This document shows positions 1 through 9,488 of a DNA stretch of 64,000 nt, in pieces. Position 1 is the stretch's first letter, and each line of letters starts with the position of its first letter. Origin of the DNA: Pyricularia pennisetigena (taxonomy: Eukaryota; Ascomycota; Sordariomycetes; Magnaporthales; Pyriculariaceae); contig NC_043742.1 in assembly GCF_004337985.1 (NCBI RefSeq), positions 5,755,259 to 5,819,258 on the forward strand, in the 5' to 3' direction. Both the position numbers and the translations under genes were made by a program. The notes below the pieces were generated by a model that saw only the letters and a list, made by a program, of their open reading frames with translations, searched no databases and was not told the origin of the DNA.

Positions 1-872
1 ACTTGATTGAGAGATTTTTGATTTGCCAAGATGCTTTTTTCGGAGGCCGCACTCCCGGTTCAGTGGCATTGCATCTCTTGTTATCTGTTCAAGTACACGA
101 CCACATATGTATCTTGCCTGACTTTTTCTTTCTATCCTATGAGGCCAATGATTGGGTGTCTTGCCGCTGCAACGCTTGGCCAAGGGACCTGCTGATTGGC
201 ATACAATCCGGTATAGTCGAATTGTTGCTCGACTCGCCTTTTAGCACCTGTCCGCCTTGGTCCATCCGCGACTGCACTTTGCCAGCAAAGCGCAAAAGCC
301 ATCAACATCTCCGTCAAGCAATGAACAAAACAAACCAACTGGAACAGTCTAGCCCATAGAAGTAGCGATACCTGTAAGCAAGCAACCACGGCCGGCCGGA
401 GCCAAAGCAGAGTCTAACTAGGACCTAAGGATTTACACAACACAGCAGAGATAAGCTTACGCCCACGCTATATCAGAAAGATGTAGGCAATAAAGGGTCA
501 ACAGCAGTCCCCCAGCCAGGCATTTGGGAGACGAGAGGCGTGGGTTCTGTTCTTTCGCCTTCTGCTGGCCTCAGGGGCATCGTTTCTTGTATTATCATTT
601 TGCCTTCCATCCTTACACACAGGCCGACAAAGACCGGCACTCGTTCACGACGGAATCTCTTGTCACACTGCCTTCAACTCTAACCAAAGTTGGCAAGCTA
701 CGTCAGCTTATTGGCACTAGCGTCTCGCTCCCACACACACGTCCCCCACGTCCCTCCTCAGGATGGCTCATGTATATATCCACGTCTGTCAAATCATCTC
801 TTCTGGCATCAACCGTCTCACAGCTCGTTATTGTTGGATGCGGCTGAGATATTGCCCTTGCCACTTTCACAA
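1..872. other. intergenic, no gene recognised
   Basis: Only short open frames without family resemblance or credible splice structure are seen on either strand. The right part is the 3' flank of the minus-strand gene that ends at 873. No repeat or RNA gene was recognised. Confidence 0.5.
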
Positions 873-1504
873 TTAGTCTTTTAGCTTTTCGCTATAAAAC
901 GATTTCCACTCGTCAAACCGGTGCAGGCCCAGGAGCCTCCGGGGTTCGCCCTTTTTGAAATTCACAGCCGCTGGGAGGATCGACGGCTCAAAGGTAAGCC
1001 TCCGGCCGTACGGAGTCAACTTGTTGCTTATCACACTGGTTTCTGGCTGTTTGAGCTCCCACCTGCCCTGCTCCAGGCTGATTTCAAACGTCCTTTGGTC
1101 GAAGACGCGGTCGTTGTACATGGTTTCGTGCACAAAAGCGGCGGAACCCGGGCCTTGCTCTGCCTTGAGCAGAGTAACCTCGATCTTGAAGTGCGAGGTC
1201 GTCATCGTCGCCACGTCCTGCTGGGCTTGCTCTTCGGCTTGCGGAGTCGACGGTACCTCACGCCATGTGAATTTGGCATGGAGCAGGTTTGCCACCCCCA
1301 CTGTCACATCGAGCTTCAGAGTCGAGGAAACGGCTCATGTTGCTTCAGCTTACTTTTTTTTTGGGTATCAGGGGCATTGGGAGTGAGACGAGGTGAGCTG
1401 CTTACGAATCCTGTTCCGTCCTCGTGAAATACCACTCCTCCATATGCTAGTGGGTTGTAGGACCACAAACGATTGCAGAGCAGCTCTTTCAGATCAAAAG
1501 ACAT
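873..1504 (-). CDS. conserved fungal protein of unknown function
   Basis: Two exons on the minus strand (1504-1406 and 1313-873) encode 179 aa. The 92-bp intron has a GTAAGC donor and an AAG acceptor, and joining the exons keeps phase 0. The start was set at the ATG at 1504, which opens MSFDLKELLCNRLWSYNPL; an open frame upstream of it lacks resemblance to anything. The protein has no signal peptide or membrane span. The segment NPLAYGGVVFHEDGTG followed by alternating hydrophobic strands and a C-terminal LTPYGRRLTFEPS block looks like a small beta-rich (lipocalin/calycin-like) fold, but that is an impression and not an assignment. It is probably cytosolic. I do not recognise a named family. 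Confidence 0.65.
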
Positions 1505-2395
1505 GGAGAGCAGCGTTAGAGGCTGTTTGCGGAGGGGTGAAGATGGGATAGCTTGTGCAGAGACAGTGACCAGGATGGAAGCTAGTATTGTAAATTGGGC
1601 TCGCCCCTCTATTTGAAGCCAAAAGATGACAGGGCCGTCTAGTGTGGGGCTCTGATAACGAACAGCTCCCTTGTTAACTCGTATAAAAATAAAATAATCA
1701 ATGAAAACCAAATACTCCCGGTTGCTAGTTTCGCTGTTGACTTTGTAAAGGTGTTTTCACCGAGACTGGCAGATACGAAGGCTGAAAAGCCACAAGGCAT
1801 GCCATAAACGGGTAGGTTGACTTTGTGGATGGGTTGGGCATCAGTTCGATCTTCAAAGCCCGAGCCCGAATATACTGGCCTGGATGTCCTCTTCTTACTT
1901 TTAAATGACAAAATGCATTGCTTTGTTATGAATACGCAATAAATTTGACCAGAACTCCTTCGGCAAAGATTAGCACGCCCATGACATTGACGAGTTGGGC
2001 GGGCATAAGCATGTAGTTTGATGGCTGGATGAGCATGCTCAAGCTGGATTTCCAAGCCCGCCTACATTACAAGCCTCACTTTTTTTTCTCGAAATGCAAC
2101 CCATGACTTCAACCAACACTATTAACAAGACAAGAATATCAAGTCAACATTTTGGATTCACTGGAGGTCTCGAAGCCTCCGGTGCTGCAAGACAAGAATC
2201 CTTCGACAGGGAGTATTCAGGGGATACGGCCCGTCTGTAATAAGCATTTAAGGTGAACTAGGGTAGAATAGATGCAAAGAAAAGGGCGAATAAAAAAAAG
2301 AGGTTAATCTTTGACGCGGCTATATTTACTCATTTTAGCTGGCTATTCAACCGCTATAAACTGCGAAGATCCCTTGCCATGTATGATGAAATTGG
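1505..2395. other. intergenic, promoter side of 873-1504 gene
   Basis: Contains the upstream region of the minus-strand gene starting at 1504 and the downstream flank of the small secreted protein gene. A 138-aa minus open frame (2055-1639) starts at a non-ATG codon and overlaps the promoter; it was not accepted as a gene. Confidence 0.4.
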
Positions 2396-2461
2396 CTAAC
2401 GAGGCACATTTACAGAAATACGGTTCGGCGATTTTCGAAGTGCGCGTAGGAAAGCCTAGCA

Positions 2462-2498
<37 letters not shown>

Positions 2499-2872
2499 TA
2501 TTAGTACTCGCATTGTTGTCAGCTTTTCATGAATATGGGCATCGAACCTACCTGTTCTTGTGCCCTGGGGTTCCAAGGTTCCCATGCATCATTCCCAGCT
2601 ACCTTGGCAATGTCTTTGCCTTTTTCGTTGAGCTCGCCTGCAACAGCCCACTCCGTGTGGTCAAGATTACGGCAAGTGATCATGCATCGAGCAGTAGATT
2701 CGCATAAGTGCTGATCCAGGTGGAACTTGTCGCTTGGCGCTCGTTTATATTCCCTTTGTACAATTGATTGCGCTGGTAACCATCGTTTTACAATACGACA
2801 GTTGACCGCGAAAGTGCCGGTCGTCATGAGCGTCAGGGCGTTGAGCGCGCTAAGTATAATTGTAGTTTTCAT
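2396..2872 (-). CDS. small secreted cysteine-containing protein (candidate effector)
   Basis: The ATG at 2872 opens a typical signal peptide (MKTTIILSALNALTLMTTG) followed by a short mature chain with Cys residues in FAVNC, HLCES, ARCMITC. Exon 1 (2872-2552) ends at CAG before a GTAGGT donor. The intron (2551-2456) has TACTAAT and GCTGAC branch-like sites, a 31-nt T tract on the coding strand, and a TAG acceptor. Exon 2 (2455-2396) adds 19 residues, giving 126 aa. Without splicing the frame stops at 2519 and gives 117 aa. No domain family is recognised. Size, signal peptide, lack of homology and a position beside a transposon-like repeat fit a candidate secreted effector, which is an inference only. 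The C-terminus is the least certain part. Confidence 0.5.
2465..2495. repeat. poly(A) tract, 31 nt
   Basis: Uninterrupted A run on the + strand. It serves as the polypyrimidine (T) tract of the predicted intron of the small secreted protein gene on the minus strand. Confidence 0.9.
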
Positions 2873-3687
2873 AATGGAGATTTTGGGTTTGGACAGTTGT
2901 GAAGAGTCTCGACGAGGGTGGCAGGTATCAAATTCTCAAGCCAAATGGTGATGAATATGTTACAATTCGGACTTGGTCGCCTGGGAGATGATTCAAAGCT
3001 GAAAATCTCTTAACAAAACTTCTTCGGGCCCGACCGAGTACTTACTAACCTCTCATTTTAAGTATTCTGGAGACAGGATGAGAGTGGTTCTTTGGTGATT
3101 TAGTATATATAACAACAATCTGGACTAATTATAAACTCCACCTGATAGGGCTGTTACAGTAGTCATTTAGCATGAGGTCACGGCCTCGCCGATGCTGGCT
3201 TGCTTGACGACCCCCCACAAAAGATCCGGCAAACTTGGAGGACAAGGCGCAGCAAAATACAAGGCCGTACCGTTGAACTTTCTCTTCCGTGGGCACACGC
3301 ATTTCCTATCCGTGCCCCCGGGTGGTTTTGCGCAGTATATGTCATCTCAAGGAAAAAGTACATTAGCCTTGTCTTTGGTCGTCGTAACCCATAAGCCGAA
3401 ACAGATAAGGATGCGTATCGATAGGGCGTCTATGATTCCCATGCATACCCTCGCCAATGGAAATAAACTCTATTTCAGAAAAATAAAATGCGATCCAGGA
3501 GCAGCCACTGCATCGGCGACCATCGCAGGCAGACCAAACCCGGGATCCTAGACTTGTCGAGTCGCGCAGGCTTCTGTATCGTAACTAGAGTTTATATGGA
3601 GATAAGCTTGCCTCTATTCTCTTATTGTATTCAAACCCAGACAAATTCTTTTTGTACTCAAGGCAAGCAGAAAACTAGCTATCTACT

Positions 3688-3730
<43 letters not shown>

Positions 3731-3788
3731 TTATGGAGTGTCGAGAAAAGTCGACTTGAAGAGGCCCATCGGCCTGGCTATCGAAACT
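2873..3788. other. intergenic, no gene recognised
   Basis: Low-coding stretch upstream of the small secreted protein. Several 60-119 aa frames on both strands overlap one another and show no signal peptide, domain or splice support. It contains the A40 tract at 3689-3728. Confidence 0.45.
3689..3728. repeat. poly(A) tract, 40 nt
   Basis: Uninterrupted A run on the + strand in intergenic DNA. Confidence 0.9.
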
Positions 3789-5000
3789 CAGCAAACTTTG
3801 TTGACTTTGCTCTGGATAGGCAGATGTGCATTGTTAATCCCAGTTCGGTTGCCCGCATTAGGGTAAGAGTGCTGTAATATCCTTCCTGACCACCATGGGT
3901 AGATGGGTTGCGGCGGAAGGCTGGTCGCTGCAGTAGAACCCTCCGGCTTGGACGTGACAATCGGTCTGCAGTGGGAATTTGGGTCCAGTCCCGCAGAGAT
4001 GGCGAGAGGGAAAGAACATTTCCAAGTGCCCATTGAGGGAAAATCTGAGACGCCGTCTTCGGTACCCGCGCTCGTTGACCCTAGAGAGCTTCTTTTGGTA
4101 AAGATAGTTACGTCGCCCCAGTTCTCCACTGGATTGTCTTGCAGATGAGCGAATTCATGTATGAAACTATCAGGTGGACCCACAAGACATATCTTCTGCC
4201 CTTTGGACTAGATGTCATATGGTATTGATCTTGTCCATGTCTTTGGGAACTAAGCCCTGCTCAAAAAGCTCGCTGACAGCAAGCTCAACATACAAGTGTA
4301 TGCCGTTTTCAAGGACACAACTGACCAGCTGTACTTGGCAGTCTTGTCGAACTGAACAGCGAAGAATATCGACGATGGCCCTGCTGATGAGAACGGCTTC
4401 AAGTGACGAGTAGCTGCACCATTCACCTATCTGTCTCGCGAGAGCTTCATTTTTCAGTGCGCTCATAGACTCGGTCAATTACGCAATAAAGATTGGGCAG
4501 ATGTGGATGAAATTGCGCTTAAATGTGTGAGTTGATCGATTGGGGGGTAAATGCAAATGCTTACACAATCGAGGCGAGATTATAAAAGGCCAAGGTATAT
4601 ACCTGTAGTACAAGGAGGTATGCGCAATGTGAGAGCGTTTGACCTTGGTGAGGCTCCGAAGGCTCCGTTATACTTTGAGCGAAGTGTTGATAAGAATTCA
4701 TCACGGGCCCGTGCAAATAGACCATGTTGCGGTGTGGTCATGGCAAATACCGTGCCTGAAACACTGGATCTTAAATTTGATAGTCGAAAAGTACTAGGAG
4801 AAAATAACATTCGTTATGAGGCAAGGCTGGACAGGCTCCTTCATCTTTATGTAAATACGAATCCGAGGACAAGTGGTGGAGCCTTGCCTGGCCGCATGTG
4901 TTACCCACCATGAGAGCCTTTGACTGGCGGGGCACCGCTGGAAGAGCGACATTGACGCAATAGTCAACCAATTGAAAAAAAAAAAGAAAGGTATGTAATT
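3788..5000 (-). pseudogene. possible decayed metallopeptidase-like gene
   Basis: Minus-strand frames that read protein-like are broken by stops and frame changes. Around 4810-4560 the frame includes SRSNALTLRIPP-like sequence and, after a one-base shift, FYNLASIV. Near 4510 a segment reads NFIHICPIF. Around 4160 the frame reads DSFIHEFAHLQDN, an HExxH zinc-peptidase-like motif. A CPxF element upstream of HExxH is a layout seen in fungal secreted deuterolysin-like (M35-type) proteins. No intact start-to-stop model can be built. The adjacent inverted-repeat element at 5061-5556 suggests local transposon activity. This could equally be chance open frames; HExxH alone is weak evidence. Confidence 0.22.
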
Positions 5001-5060
5001 TAGGAAGGTTTTTGTATTCTCGAAATTGCTTTTCAGGAAGGCGAATTGATGGCCATGAAA

Positions 5061-5556
5061 CTGAATGATACTTGTGGGTTGAGCTTCGGGGACCCCCTGC
5101 CAGATAAAGGGTCCCTAGAATCTGAATCATTCGACTTTGTATATCAATTGTATGCAAAAATCAAAACCACAAACTTTGACGGCCTGCACCTCGACAACCA
5201 TATATCCAGAATATTTTCTAGAATAAAACAACATGTGGGAAAATCAGTAAAAATCCTACATATATTAACATTGCAAACATTTTTATTGCGTAATCTTAAT
5301 AGGCGACCTGATTTTTATTGTCTGTAACGGCCCTTACAATTTTGATTGTTAGTTTTGCCATTTTGTACATAGGTCTTTTTTTTTTATTTTGTTTTCCCAC
5401 ATGTTAAACTGTCAAAAAAATATATTTGTGGTTGTCAAGGTGAAAACCGTTCAAAATTCAAAGTCTCTAAATTCTAGGGGTGATCCAAATTTCAAGGACC
5501 CCCTGTTTGACATTTGACAGGGTGTCCGGGAAGCTTAACCCACGAGTATATCCCTG
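5061..5556. mobile_element. MITE-like element with long inverted repeats
   Basis: The two ends are diverged inverted copies of each other. Reading inward, both arms share in the same order: ATACTnGTGGGTTnAGCTTC, GGACnCCCTG, CCCTAGAAT, ACTTTG, CACCTnGACAACCA, and AACATGTGGGAAAA. The arms run from the outer ends to about 5310 at the centre, and the right arm carries about 30 extra bases near 5490-5520. Many differences are C/T or G/A transitions. There is no open frame of transposase size, so this is a non-autonomous, fold-back or MITE-type element. A target-site duplication is not evident, and left-end decay may hide it. Superfamily unknown; a Tc1/mariner-type parent is a guess. Confidence 0.75.
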
Positions 5557-5840
5557 AATGTTTGGTCATAAATACATTACAACCAAATAATACAGATGAT
5601 CGAGCTTACCTGAGGTGACCGAGGTGGATGGATTCCCCACAATCAGCTGAAGTTTACGATGGTACATCACAGTCTTGGGCGTCTACAGGGACAGGGGTCT
5701 GGGGTTTTTGTGCAGTCAAGTGTCAGCCTTTGATGATAAAAAGCTAAAGATGCCCCGATCTGGCCGACACTGTTGGAGAACCTACATTTCTGATCAAATA
5801 TCTCGGAAATAGTTTACCTACAACACGCAAACCCTACAAT
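5557..5840. other. promoter region of EXPERA protein gene
   Basis: AT-rich flank of the inverted-repeat element followed by the upstream region of the gene starting at 5841. No further feature recognised. Confidence 0.4.
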
Positions 5841-6502
5841 ATGGCATTCAAGTCTCGCGGCGGCCTGGACAAGGTCTGGCTAGGGTGGTTTATCATGCAG
5901 GCAGTCGTCATAGCCCGTGAGTTTTCCAGCTATTTCTTTCATTGCTACAGAAAAGATTCCCTATGGAGAAGAATCAGAAAATAAAAATAAAAAAAATCAC
6001 TAACAAAACCAATGCAACCCTCATCAGTTGTCGATGCGGTCCCATTTTACCCCAAATGGCTCTATGCGTCCCCCGAAAGCCCGCTGTACTTCCTCCAGCG
6101 CATCCACGACTTCTACGTCGATACGTACAGGGACCTGGTCGTCATCGAGTGGCATAACGCTGTGCCCGTGCGGCCCTGGGTGCGGCTTTTTGCATACTTT
6201 GCGATATCGTTCCAGTTCCCGACGGCCGTGTACGCGGCGCTGCGCCTGAGAAAGGGCCGTGGGACCTCGGGCGGCGACGAGCTGCTCTTCCTGGTCTACG
6301 CCCTTGAGGCCTTCCTCTCCACCTTAGTCTGCATCCATGACGTTTACCACTGGGACGAGAAGCTGTACACCATGGCTGAGAAGCACTTTCTTGTTGGGGT
6401 TTTCTACAGTCCTTGGTTGTTGATTCGTAAGTCGTCTTTTATCTTCTCTGATTCGCTTCAAAATGGGACAGCTTGGGTGTTTTGTTGCGCGTGGACGGTC
6501 AG

Positions 6503-6573
<71 letters not shown>

Positions 6574-6667
6574 GACAATTTCTGCAGCCTTTGCGATGTT
6601 TGTCGACCTGTACTTGCGTCTCTACGGCCGCGTGAGTGCATCTGATGTTGCAAAAAAGACAAAGTAA
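5841..6667 (+). CDS. EXPERA domain (EBP/TMEM97-like) membrane protein
   Basis: Three exons (5841-5916, 6028-6426, 6588-6667) give 184 aa with consistent phases. EXPERA proteins are four-helix ER membrane proteins related to emopamil-binding protein (sterol isomerase) and the TMEM97/sigma-2 receptor. The order of features fits: a first hydrophobic helix (VWLGWFIMQAVVIA), a loop VDAVPFYPKWLY, then RDLVVIEWHNAVPV, helix LFAYFAISFQFPTAVYAAL, helix LFLVYALEAFLSTLVCIHDVYHW, and a last helix ending SPWLLIPFAMFVDLYLRLYG. The exact substrate or ligand cannot be read from sequence. Intron 2 contains a 68-nt A tract, which should be checked for assembly length. The short C-terminal KKTK could act as a dilysine ER-retrieval-like tail, which is an inference. 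Confidence 0.85.
6504..6571. repeat. poly(A) tract, 68 nt, inside an intron
   Basis: Longest homopolymer in the window. It lies in intron 2 of the EXPERA gene, on the coding strand, just upstream of a CTGAC branch-like site and the CAG acceptor. Confidence 0.9.
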
Positions 6668-6929
6668 ACCTGTTACAAGTTTTGCTGCTCCAAAGTCTTG
6701 AAACAAAAAGAAGAACCCGGTTTCACTAGAGCTTGTGTATTGTTCACTCAGTCAAACAAACCAACACGGGATTCAGTTCCCTTTTAGATTTTGCTTTTCC
6801 CGATTCAGCAAGCAAATCGTCTAATCACAAAAAATTGGTACTCATGGCTGTAGGCCAATATGCCGTGACAGTATACTGGCTATGACATGACCACTGTAAC
6901 ACACATCTCAATGCCGTGTTACCGCCCGC

Positions 6930-8066
6930 TTAGTCTATTGCCCTCTTGATTGGAGCCATACCCCAGCCGTTCCCAACACCATTGCTCAGTCCATGCCCCA
7001 ATGGCGTAGCTCCACCCAGCGCCCTGCCACGGAGCCTTCTAGGCAGCACATAGCCCCAGAAATAGACACAGGAGCATGTCATTCCCGCCAGGAACGCAGA
7101 TATGGCATAAAACACGGTGCTGGCGTAGACGTGCCCTCCCATGCCCTGCCATTCGACATGGCCCTCCGTCTTTGGTAGGGCCGGGGTGGGAAACCACCTC
7201 ACGCTGAAGCTAAGCGGCAGCGGGTCGCCAATAACGAGCCGCCTTGTCTGAGCGGCCGGGCCCGTAATGTGGCTGAGCGGCGAGGTGCTGTACGCGGCGC
7301 CCGAATCCAGCACGCCGCTGTCGTGCGGGTGGATGTGGTGCTTGGGCGTGCTGTGCAGCAGGACGTTGAGGTGCGTGCTGATGTGCAGGTGCGACAGCTG
7401 GAGCGTGCCAGCCAGCGCGAAGACAAGCGGTATGTACTCCATCTTGAAGGGCTTTTCGCCCACCGCCTCGACGTGCGGCCACGGTCTCGACGGCAGGCGG
7501 CACGACAGAGGCGCGTCCGAATGAATGTAGAACTCGAGTAGGTGGAAGAATGGGTCCGTGATCATAGGAATCGTGCAGTTGAGCTCCGTCTCGATGCCAT
7601 AGTTGAACTCGAGGGACTTGCCCGTTTCGTTACAGGTTGGGAAGGGGATCCATTGGAGCTCGTGGTTTGGAAGCTCGATATGCTCCCCGGTTTCTCTGTC
7701 AAGCTGCGAGTCAGCGGGGTCTGTCTGGTGGTTGTACGGACGTCATTTGTTTGGCAGCTCCGTATGTGTGCGTGGTTGCAGCGGAGCTCTCAGTCAGATC
7801 TGCTCTCGACCCTAGGTCCAATAGACTGGTGACACAGCCTATTATACGTCGCTATCCGCCAAATCTGAATCGCACAACGGCCGCTTGTGCAAAAGCACAG
7901 ATGCAACTTACGAGCTTCTGTTCAGGCATTCCACTGAGATGGGCGCGCCAAAGTGGTATGATGGCAGGCTATCGGCGGTGGCTTGTGCAGCACCAGCAAA
8001 CGCTAGCAGCGTCAGGGAAAGCAACAGCACCACCATGCTTGAAGTGGGAGGAGCCACTGGCTGCAT
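6930..8066 (-). CDS. type I membrane glycoprotein of unknown function
   Basis: Two exons (8066-7912 and 7695-6930) encode 306 aa. The splice has a GTAAGT donor and an ACAG acceptor, and the phase-2 junction rebuilds NRSSETGEHIELPNHEL. The ATG at 8066 precedes a signal sequence (MVVLLLSLTLLAFAGAAQA), preferred over an upstream GTG. The lumenal part carries three close N-glycosylation sequons (NRS, NET, NCT) and several Cys. One transmembrane helix lies near the C-terminus (ASTVFYAISAFLAGMTCSC region), followed by a short basic tail (LPRRLRGRALG). The arrangement indicates an ER or cell-surface single-pass protein. I recall similar uncharacterised proteins in other ascomycetes, but no named domain. 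Confidence 0.75.
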
Positions 8067-8474
8067 GCGCGAAGTCTTTCGAGTCGCGCAAAGGCCCGGA
8101 GAGGGAATCAAGGGCACGGGTGCATGATAGTCTGGTCCAATAACTGCCTGCGCTGCAGTTGTGCTTTAGCTTGCGCGTAGACGAGGACGCAAGCAGCCGC
8201 AATTGCAATGCAATCGAGGTGAAGGTGGCTTGTGCTCAGGCTGCGTTTGGTAAGGGATGAATGAACCGCATTCCCTCAAGCTAGATTAAGCGGGTCACTA
8301 ATCCCTATTAAGTATTGATGTCACGTGCAGTCGAAAACCCAGGGGGACCGATCCACCACCCGTTCCTTGCCACAAGATACCGCATCAGAGCACAGCTAAC
8401 GTGCCCTAAATTCTGCAAGATTCCCCACACAGTCATGATAGCACAAAGCAAACGTACCGGTTGTCAGTAAGCAC
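8067..8474. other. shared upstream region between glycoprotein gene and tRNA
   Basis: Promoter side of the minus-strand gene starting at 8066 and 5' flank of the tRNA. No open frame of note. Confidence 0.4.
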
Positions 8475-8577
8475 GGGGATGTGGTTTAGTGGTATAATGC
8501 TTCCTTAGCAACATCGGTGTAACAAGCCTATGTCTGCCTCATGGAAGAGGTCCCGAGTTCGATTCTTGGCGTCTCCA
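8475..8577 (+). tRNA. tRNA-Ala (AGC) with 31-nt intron
   Basis: The sequence folds as a tRNA. The acceptor stem GGGGATG pairs with CGTCTCC, with discriminator A. The D arm starts at GTTT, the anticodon stem CTTCC pairs with GGAAG, and the T stem CCGAG pairs with CTTGG around TTCGATT. The anticodon loop reads TTAGCA before and T after an intron at 8511-8541, the usual eukaryotic position after nucleotide 37, so the anticodon is AGC. The G3-U70 pair and A73, both alanine identity elements, support Ala. Internal A box (TGGTTTAGTGGT) and B box (GAGTTCGATTC) are present. The D arm resembles tRNA-Pro more than a standard tRNA-Ala, so isotype should be confirmed. Confidence 0.75.
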
Positions 8578-8583
8578 GCTTAA

Positions 8584-8588
8584 TTTTT
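8584..8588 (+). terminator. RNA polymerase III T-run terminator
   Basis: A run of five T residues lies seven bases after the discriminator base of the tRNA, the expected position of a Pol III terminator. Confidence 0.6.
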
Positions 8589-9488
8589 GCCCGTTGTAAA
8601 TATTTTGCTATCCTCGTCGTTGATGAGTGTATGTATAGTATAGTCTTGCTTTGGGGACGATGTAGCGTCACTAGCGAGATTCTCATGTCGTTGTAATCAT
8701 CTGGTGTTTTGTCAGGCGCGGTGATGCGCATTGGAATATAATGAATATTTAGATTCCAGTACATTTTGAATTTTTTCTTCCCATAATCATATCGGTGCTC
8801 TCTTTTTTCATCAATATCTTTCAGAGCAGTTAATCACGTCCAGAGTCTGACGAGGTGTTGCAGCGCACTGTAGTCCGTGGACCAGGAAGCCTGCGAACAG
8901 TACAATGCCGTGGAGTCGTACGTTCGAGAATGTTATTTATTTGGTGTTAGTCACATGCCAGTGGGTTTTCGGCCTGTTTGCCTCATGGCAAAGTAGATGC
9001 AATGGGGAAACGAATTTTAGTACTTATTTATCTCGGTAGTCCTCCAGATGCAAAACCATGTATGTTGGGCGCATCTATGTGCAATTTTAACACTGGCGCA
9101 ATAACCTAGACTAGAGCGACCTCACTGCGAACGTTCAAAGGCAATCTTTTGCGAAACAAAGATACCGCGCTTTCTCCAAAACAATTCGGTCTTAGACAGG
9201 TCATGAGCGTCATCGTCTCTAAACTGAATGAACAATTCGCAACAGTCGTTAGGCAATTATTGTTTTGTTGGTATTATTGTTTGTTTTTGTCTCGACTCGT
9301 ATTAACAAAGCCTTGGTTCCGTGGTGATGGCATGGTTCTGGATATCAAATGTTCGCCCAACCTCGCTTACTTGGCACCAGTATAGAATTAAATCTGCCAA
9401 CTATGCAAGTTTTGTTGATTTATTTCTGAGGCCTGGATCCTATCCTATTGAACACCTGTTGTACATGCATTGCCTGGCTAGGTCAGAT
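8589..9488. other. intergenic, no gene recognised
   Basis: AT-rich region between the tRNA and the 3' end of the thioesterase gene. Short overlapping frames only. Confidence 0.45.

Noticed and set aside
8528..8764. 78-aa minus frame with a RIELGTSSM-like C-terminus
   Set aside because: This is the well-known spurious translation antisense to a tRNA T arm; the tRNA explains it.
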